A stretch of 28,491 nucleotides of DNA from an uncultured Christensenellaceae bacterium. GTDB lineage: Bacteria; Bacillota; Clostridia; Christensenellales; Borkfalkiaceae. The stretch covers positions 1-28,491 of the forward strand of contig CAJUPX010000023.1 in NCBI GenBank assembly GCA_910588685.1, written 5' to 3'. The notes below the pieces were generated by a model. It had not been told where the DNA came from and did not search any database. It saw only the letters and a program-made list of their open reading frames with translations. Position 1 is the first letter of the stretch. Each line of letters begins with the position of its first letter. Positions 22,302-28,491 of this stretch are shown piece by piece. The translations under genes and the position numbers were made by a program.

Positions 22302-25300
22302 ATGGCTTCTATTATTGATAATCGAAATAAAACAATGCTTGATTCGTTAAGAAATTCTTTAAAACAAGCTGAAAGCGTAGATATTTTAACAGCTTTTTTC
22401 TACTTCTCAGGTTTTAATGCTTTAGCTGACGATTTAAAAGATAAAAGAATAAGAATTTTGGTAGGCAATACTATTGATCCTGAAGCAATAAACGATTTGT
22501 GCCGTGCCGTTAAAGATGGCGTAGATGATTCTTTGGAAACTTACGCTGTACGAGGTTATACAAGACTTAATAATTCACAAAAGAAAAATTGCTATATTGA
22601 TAGCTTCGTTAGCATGTTCAATAAATCCGCTCTATCGGATGAATTTGACTCAACCGATAGTCAATCTGTATTCAAAATGTTTTTGGCAAAGATAGCGGAT
22701 GGTTCATTGGAAATTCGATTGACTGGAACACCTAATCACGCAAAGGCTTATATACTAACTAACAAATATGAATACTCTTGTTTCGGCGATCAAAAAGGTG
22801 TGGTTTTTACAGGCTCGTCTAATTTTACATATAACGGTTTGCGCGGACAGGGTGAAATGAATGAGCGCTTCAGCGACAATGTAAAATTTGATGAATATAA
22901 AGATAATTTTGATGAATTATGGAATGACGGTAAATCCATAGATGTTTGTGTAAAAGACGGAAACACTGAATTTATCGATGAAGTCAAAAAGAAATTGTGG
23001 CTTTTTGCGCAACCTTCTCCATTCCATATATTTATCCGTATTCTTTTTGAGTTATATGCTTCGATGGACGAAAACAAAGTTGTCAGTCCCAATGAGATTA
23101 CAGAAGGTAAGTTCTCAAACTTAAAATATCAGCTGGATGCAATTAAATACGGCGTTGACTGTACTAATAAAAATAACGGTGTCATTATAGCCGACGTCGT
23201 TGGTTTGGGCAAATCTATCATCGCTTCGGCAATCGCTTATAATCTTAACATAAAACGTACTATTATTATCGCACCGCCGCATCTGGTTGACCAGTGGAAT
23301 GAATATCAACAAGACTTTGGTTTGCGCGGTGTAAGAGTATGCAGCAGTGGTCGTATAGAAGAACTGTACGACAACTATGCGTCCGACCCTAACCCGATTT
23401 TATACATAATTGACGAAGCGCACAGGTATCGTAATGAGTTAAGCGATAGTTATCAGCTGTTACATCAGCTTACACGTTCTAATGCGGAAAATAAAGTTAT
23501 TCTTTTGACCGCAACTCCATACAATAATCGTCCACAGGATTTATTCGCTTTAATAAAACTTTTCCAAACACCCAGCCGATCCACTATTAACTCGGTGGAC
23601 AACCTGAGTGTGCGTTTCCATGAGCTTATTGCAAGATATAATAAGTTAGAAAAAGAAGGCAAAAAAAATTTAACGCGAGAAATTAAATCGGAATTGGATA
23701 AATTGAGTCAAGAACTCCGTGTTTTAATTGACCCCGTAATAGTACGTCGTAGCAGAATTGACCTACAAGAAATAACTGAATATGCCGAAGATTTGAAATT
23801 ACAAGGCATACAGTTTCCTGCCGTTGTCGGACCAGAATTGGTTGAGTACGACTTGGGGGACATAAGACACCTTTATTTGCATACGCTTGAATTATTAAGC
23901 AATAAATTTATTTGCGCACGATATAACCCTTCCGCTTATCTTGTAAATCCGCAAGCATTTATGGAAGAATTCGGACGAGTTTTCGATGAGATTAACATAC
24001 AGTTGTCTCAGCGCAACTTGGCAATGTTTATTAAACGTTTACTTGTAATGCGCTTTGAGAGTTCCAAATCGGCGTTTAAATCCACATTGGAAAGTATTCT
24101 GTCTTCATACGAAAATATTATAAAATGGTGGGAAAAAGGTTTTGTTCCTATCATGACTCGTGGATACCTTCCTAATCCCGATGACGAAGAAATACAAGAA
24201 ACACTTGACGAAATCAATAGAATATCAGAAGATGGAATCGATATTGAAAAACTTAAGAAAAAGGCTATTCCTTTTGAGCGTAAATACTTTAAAAATGACT
24301 TTATCGTTGCAGTTGAAAGTGATATTGAACTCTTACGCACTATCTATAAAGAATGGTTTGAGGGCGATGAAGTTGGCGAAGACCCTAAATACAATGAAAT
24401 AAGCAGAAAGATTAAAACACTTTTAAAAGAATATCCTACACGCAAATTAGTAGTTTTCTCTACCTACGCCGATACTGCGGAATATGTACACGAAAGGTTG
24501 ATTAACGACGGTTTTAAAGCATTGCTATATACTGGCGGATCAACCAAAATAGATAGGACTGTCGTTAAAAGAAATTTCGACGCATCTTGTAAGCATTCTG
24601 ACCAATTAAACGATTACGATATTATTATCGCCACCGACGCTTTGAGTGAGGGCTTTAACCTTAACCGTGCAGGAGTCATAATTAATTACGATATTCCCTA
24701 CAATCCCACAAGAGTAGTTCAGCGTATCGGACGTATAAACCGTATCAATAAAAAGATGTTTGAAAAAATTTACATCTTCAACTTCTTTCCAACTGATATC
24801 GGCGAAAAGAATACGCTGATTAAGGGGATATCCACGCTTAAAATGTTGCTTATAAATAATATCGTTGGTAGTGATACCCGCACCCTTACTCCTGATGAAA
24901 CATTACAAAGCTATTTCAGAAAACAGTACGAAGAAGCTGATGCGGAAAGCAACGATAAAAGTTGGGACGTAGAATTTAGAAATATTTTTAACAACGTAAA
25001 GCATAATGTGGATCTGCTAGATAAAATAAGACAGATTCCTGAAAGAGCAAGAATTGTCAGAAAAGGACAAAAAGAAGAAGTTGCAATATCATTTGCAAAG
25101 AGAGGCAATAACTCTTTATTTGCACTTGCCGATAGCGAAGCATTAGTAGCAAAAATTGTTCCTCCTGAATTGGTGTTAAAACTATTTCAAGCTCCAATAG
25201 AAGAAAAAGGCTTTGAGTTTGACAAATCGCTTGATAAAAAGTTTGCTATACTTCGAGACGAAATACGCAAACCCTATCCCAAAATAAAGCTTGATAAACG

Positions 25301-25598
25301 TAAGAGTGAAGCTATTGTTAATTTACAACAGCTTCTTGCAGTTTGTCCAACTGAGAAAGACTATATCTCTGATTTATTAGAAGTTATAAAGTCTTACGAC
25401 GATTTGAGCGACGGCGAATTAAAATATCTTGCATCTCTTAATATCAGAAAGTCTGCTTTATCAGAAATTATCTCAGACTTAAAACAACGAATACCCGTCC
25501 ACTATATTATTCAGATAAAAACCAGAGTAGAAAGTATTGATGCGCAAACAGAAGTTATTATGTTTACGGAGGATTTGAGAAATGATATCGAGAACTGA
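22302..25598 (+). CDS. PLD-nuclease/SNF2-helicase fusion protein
   Basis: 1098 residues behind AAGGAG. The N-terminal domain (about 1-215) is phospholipase-D-like: H146 and K148 (HAK) then GSSNFT at 171-176 with N174, and acidic residues in GEMNER. This is the single-motif arrangement of PLD nucleases such as BfiI. A superfamily 2 SNF2-type helicase follows: Walker A GLGKS with K304, DEAH at 371-374, LLTATP near 401, a helical insert at about 430-690, then the second lobe with VVFSTYADTAEYV near 718, ATDALSEGFNLN near 776 and QRIGRINR near 806. The last 250 residues are unassigned. All ATPase motifs are intact. It overlaps the methyltransferase gene by 17 nt. The likely role is ATP-driven DNA translocation plus cleavage in a restriction-like system. 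Confidence 0.88.
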   Translation: MASIIDNRNKTMLDSLRNSLKQAESVDILTAFFYFSGFNALADDLKDKRIRILVGNTIDPEAINDLCRAVKDGVDDSLETYAVRGYTRLNNSQKKNCYIDSFVSMFNKSALSDEFDSTDSQSVFKMFLAKIADGSLEIRLTGTPNHAKAYILTNKYEYSCFGDQKGVVFTGSSNFTYNGLRGQGEMNERFSDNVKFDEYKDNFDELWNDGKSIDVCVKDGNTEFIDEVKKKLWLFAQPSPFHIFIRILFELYASMDENKVVSPNEITEGKFSNLKYQLDAIKYGVDCTNKNNGVIIADVVGLGKSIIASAIAYNLNIKRTIIIAPPHLVDQWNEYQQDFGLRGVRVCSSGRIEELYDNYASDPNPILYIIDEAHRYRNELSDSYQLLHQLTRSNAENKVILLTATPYNNRPQDLFALIKLFQTPSRSTINSVDNLSVRFHELIARYNKLEKEGKKNLTREIKSELDKLSQELRVLIDPVIVRRSRIDLQEITEYAEDLKLQGIQFPAVVGPELVEYDLGDIRHLYLHTLELLSNKFICARYNPSAYLVNPQAFMEEFGRVFDEINIQLSQRNLAMFIKRLLVMRFESSKSAFKSTLESILSSYENIIKWWEKGFVPIMTRGYLPNPDDEEIQETLDEINRISEDGIDIEKLKKKAIPFERKYFKNDFIVAVESDIELLRTIYKEWFEGDEVGEDPKYNEISRKIKTLLKEYPTRKLVVFSTYADTAEYVHERLINDGFKALLYTGGSTKIDRTVVKRNFDASCKHSDQLNDYDIIIATDALSEGFNLNRAGVIINYDIPYNPTRVVQRIGRINRINKKMFEKIYIFNFFPTDIGEKNTLIKGISTLKMLLINNIVGSDTRTLTPDETLQSYFRKQYEEADAESNDKSWDVEFRNIFNNVKHNVDLLDKIRQIPERARIVRKGQKEEVAISFAKRGNNSLFALADSEALVAKIVPPELVLKLFQAPIEEKGFEFDKSLDKKFAILRDEIRKPYPKIKLDKRKSEAIVNLQQLLAVCPTEKDYISDLLEVIKSYDDLSDGELKYLASLNIRKSALSEIISDLKQRIPVHYIIQIKTRVESIDAQTEVIMFTEDLRNDIEN

Positions 25599-28491
25599 GG
25601 CTGAAGAATTACTTCAAAAAGATTACTATACCGATAATTTCGTTTACCTTGTATCTGAGGTATTGTTCTCTGATTTCAAAGCAGATAAACACGAGGTAAT
25701 ATTTAACAACCCTCTTTTTACAGAAATCATTCAATTAGGTATATCTAAAGATTGTGATGTAACAATTTATGAGGTTGGATTAGTTAAAGGCACAGAGAAA
25801 CGTCGTGTAGCCATAACACAGGAAATGTTCCGAGTCTTACGTGGACAAGGTATCAACAATGCTGTAGTCGCCTTTTATAATGCAGATAAACGTAATTATC
25901 GCATTTCTCTTTTAACGAGTAAATATGAATTTGATGGTGATAAAATTGTCAAAATTTTATCCAATCCTCGTCGTTTTTCTTATACTTTAGGATATAATAC
26001 AAAAACGCATACAGCGTACAAGTATTTAATTGCTGCTGGACATGTTAAAAATTTTGAAGATTTAATTTCGCGTTTCTCTGTTGAGGTTGTAAATAAACAG
26101 TTCTATAGTGAAATAGCAAATTGCTTTTCTGATCTTGTTGGAGGAGAACGTGAAGGCAGAACATTTCATAGACAGTTAAATATTTACGGAGTAACGGATC
26201 AGAATAAATACTCTGAATTTGCCGTTCGTCTTATAGGTCGTATTGTGTTCTGTTGGTTCTTAAAGGAAAAAAAGAGTGATAATGGTCTTCCTTTAATATC
26301 GTCAAAATTTGTTGCATTATCTGAGATTGTACCCAATTATTATCATTTAGTTTTAGAACCTCTTTTCTTTGAGTTGCTTAATACTAAACAATCTCGTCGT
26401 AAAGGGAAGTATGCAGAAGATGAGATTTATAAGCAGATTCCGTATCTCAACGGCGGACTGTTCAGTCCACATACTGACGACCATTATAAATATGACCGAG
26501 TAAATCAATGCGGAACTTTTGGAATTGTTACTATTCCCGATAATTGGTTTATAAGACTTTATACTGTTTTGGAGCAATATAATTTTACCGTTGATGAAAA
26601 TACGTCTTACGATATAGAGTTATCTATTGACCCAGAAATGCTCGGCAGGATATTCGAAAATCTTCTTGCCGAAATCAACCCTGAAACTGGTGAGAATGCT
26701 AAAAAAAGTACGGGTAGTTTCTATACGCCCCGTGATATTGTTGACTATATGGTCGACAGTAGTTTACTTGAATATCTTAAAGACAAGTCAGGTATTGATG
26801 AAATCAAACTACGTGCATTAATCAGTTATTCAAAAGAAGATGACCAATTAGCAGTTTTCGATAATCAAGAAAAGAAAAAGATTATAAACGCATTATACAC
26901 TATTACTATTCTCGACCCTGCCTGCGGTTCGGGTGCTTTCCCCATCGGCATGTTACAGAAGATAGTTTACATTTTGCAAGAAGTTGACCCCGATGCTAGT
27001 TTGTGGTTTGACAAAGCTACTGAAAACGTAAGCATTTTAATAAAAAAAGAGTTTGAAAAGAAATTTAATGCGGGTTCATTGGATTATATTCGAAAATTGA
27101 GCGTTATTCAAAATTCAATTTTCGGCGTAGATATTCAGCCTATTGCTGTTGAAATTGCGAGACTTCGTTGCTTCCTCTCACTAATTATTGAAGAGACCGT
27201 AAACGACAATGAGCCAAATCGTGGTGTTAATCCTTTACCTAACTTAGATTTTAAGTTTGTAATTGCTAATAGCCTTATTAAACTTGAAGGCAGTGCTGGA
27301 TCATATCAAATGTCTTTATTTGAAGATCAAGAGCACATTAAAAAGCTTCAGGAAGTGCGTGAATTATATTTCCGCGTTGAAGATGCTGACGAGAAAAAAG
27401 ACTTAAAAGATGAGTTTAAAGATATCCAACAAGCAATGCTTTTAACCACAATTTCTAATTACGATAAACAAGCATCTAAATTATATCAAAGTTTGTCAGA
27501 GTGGAAACCTTTTAGCAACGAACCGACTGCTTGGTTTGACCCTGAATGGATGTTTGGTATTAAAAATGGCTTTGACGTAGTTATTGGAAATCCCCCTTAC
27601 ATACAATTACAAAAAAGTATAGATGCGACCCATAAAACGAAAGTCGGCGATATGTATGAAAAGTGCGGATATGATACATTTGCAAAAACTGGCGACATAT
27701 ATTGCTTGTTCTATGAAAAAGGACTTAATCTTTTAAAGGATAACGGCATTTTAACTTATATTACAAGCAACAAATGGATGAGAGCCGCTTATGGCGAAAG
27801 ACTCAGAAAATTTTTAGCACAGCACAATCCTCTCAATTTAATTGATTTTGCCGGACAAAAAGTATTTGAAAGTGCAACTGTCGATGTAAATATTTTGATT
27901 TGCCAAAAATCAAAGAATCAAGGAAAAACGCTGGCGTGCACGGCAAATAATTTATGCAAAAATAATTTGAGCGTTTTTGTTCAGCAGTATAGCGAAAAGA
28001 TTAGCTTTATTAGTTATGATAGCTGGGTCATTTTATCTTCGATAGAGCAAAGGATTCAAAGTAAAATTGCTAATCATGGTATTCCCTTAAAACAATGGAA
28101 TATTTCAATTAATTTTGGTATCAAGACAGGTTTTAACGATGCATTTATTATAGACACCAATAAGAAAAATCAACTAATAGAAGAAGATGCCCGGTCTGCT
28201 GAAATTATACGACCGATTTTGCGCGGTCGTGATATAGGCAGATATACATGCAACTATGCAAATCTATGTTTAATTGCTACATTCCCGAGCAAAAATTATG
28301 ATATAAATGATTATCCAGCAGTTAAAAATTATTTACTTTCTTTCGGGAAAGAGCGATTAGAACAAACAGGGAACACGTTTATTCTCAATGGCGAAAAAGT
28401 TCAATCTCGAAAGAAAACGCATAATAAGTGGTATGAAACTCAAGACAGCATATCTTATTGGGACGATTTTTCTAAGCAGAAAATCGTATGG
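25582..28491 (+). CDS. Eco57I/TaqI-type N6-adenine DNA methyltransferase (partial, runs off right edge)
   Basis: 970 residues are visible and the frame is still open at the window end. The ATG at 25582 has GGAGGA about 8 nt upstream and lies inside the helicase end. Residues 1-400 are an N-terminal region conserved in large type IIG-like methyltransferases, without a nuclease motif I can assign. SAM motif I DPACGSGAF starts at D445, and the amino-methyltransferase motif NPPY is at 670-673, typical of N6-adenine methylation. A target-recognition region follows, with the TaqI-like specificity signature IIRPILRGRDIGRY at 875-888. It is probably the modification and specificity subunit for the fused nuclease-helicase. 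Base composition is lower in GC than in the origin genes, consistent with transfer. Confidence 0.9.
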   Translation, partial: MISRTEAEELLQKDYYTDNFVYLVSEVLFSDFKADKHEVIFNNPLFTEIIQLGISKDCDVTIYEVGLVKGTEKRRVAITQEMFRVLRGQGINNAVVAFYNADKRNYRISLLTSKYEFDGDKIVKILSNPRRFSYTLGYNTKTHTAYKYLIAAGHVKNFEDLISRFSVEVVNKQFYSEIANCFSDLVGGEREGRTFHRQLNIYGVTDQNKYSEFAVRLIGRIVFCWFLKEKKSDNGLPLISSKFVALSEIVPNYYHLVLEPLFFELLNTKQSRRKGKYAEDEIYKQIPYLNGGLFSPHTDDHYKYDRVNQCGTFGIVTIPDNWFIRLYTVLEQYNFTVDENTSYDIELSIDPEMLGRIFENLLAEINPETGENAKKSTGSFYTPRDIVDYMVDSSLLEYLKDKSGIDEIKLRALISYSKEDDQLAVFDNQEKKKIINALYTITILDPACGSGAFPIGMLQKIVYILQEVDPDASLWFDKATENVSILIKKEFEKKFNAGSLDYIRKLSVIQNSIFGVDIQPIAVEIARLRCFLSLIIEETVNDNEPNRGVNPLPNLDFKFVIANSLIKLEGSAGSYQMSLFEDQEHIKKLQEVRELYFRVEDADEKKDLKDEFKDIQQAMLLTTISNYDKQASKLYQSLSEWKPFSNEPTAWFDPEWMFGIKNGFDVVIGNPPYIQLQKSIDATHKTKVGDMYEKCGYDTFAKTGDIYCLFYEKGLNLLKDNGILTYITSNKWMRAAYGERLRKFLAQHNPLNLIDFAGQKVFESATVDVNILICQKSKNQGKTLACTANNLCKNNLSVFVQQYSEKISFISYDSWVILSSIEQRIQSKIANHGIPLKQWNISINFGIKTGFNDAFIIDTNKKNQLIEEDARSAEIIRPILRGRDIGRYTCNYANLCLIATFPSKNYDINDYPAVKNYLLSFGKERLEQTGNTFILNGEKVQSRKKTHNKWYETQDSISYWDDFSKQKIVW

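Noticed and set aside
22302..28491. Complete DISARM or BREX locus
   Set aside because: The PLD, helicase and methyltransferase parts are suggestive, but no DUF1998 drmB, drmA, pglZ or brxC gene is present in the window; only the right edge could change this.

Overview
The window looks like chromosomal DNA from a spore-forming low-to-mid GC Firmicute of the class Clostridia, probably an uncultured gut-type lineage. This is inferred from the sleB-ypeB germination pair behind a sigma-G-like promoter, yyaC, the soj/spo0J pair, SD-led genes with ATG, GTG and TTG starts, and the rpmH-rnpA-yidD-yidC-jag block. It carries the replication-origin neighbourhood, followed by a horizontally acquired-looking defence island that runs off the right edge.

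Left arm (1-9.0 kb): a GH3-type protein that has only the C-terminal-type domain and ends at a strong terminator; an operon of double-HTH XRE regulator, AgrC-like kinase and LytTR response regulator; sleB-ypeB, in which YpeB has a roughly 200-residue Lys/Arg-rich extension; then pssA and a YbhN-type membrane protein.

Origin region (9.0-19.7 kb): parB and parA and then ftsH on the minus strand, with a roughly 730-bp AT-rich gene-free segment beside ftsH. That segment holds three exact DnaA boxes and two near-matches, all in one orientation, and two parS-like sites. A third parS-like site lies between parA and ftsH. Next come yyaC (+), a YspA/YpsA-like SLOG gene and rsmG (both -), a second group of DnaA-box-like sites, and dnaN-rpmH-rnpA-yidD-yidC-jag (+). 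No dnaA lies in the window, although dnaN normally follows it. Most genes point away from the putative origin, as expected for bidirectional replication.

Right arm (19.7-28.5 kb): base composition drops and the expected mnmE/mnmG genes are absent. In their place is a hairpin-rich 487-bp spacer, a compact CBASS-like pair on the minus strand (CD-NTase and four-TM S-4TM effector), and a divergent operon of a PLD-nuclease/SNF2-helicase fusion overlapping an Eco57I/TaqI-type adenine methyltransferase that is cut by the window edge. The last two together look like an ATP-dependent restriction-modification-like system. This island is the best candidate for under-described biology here.
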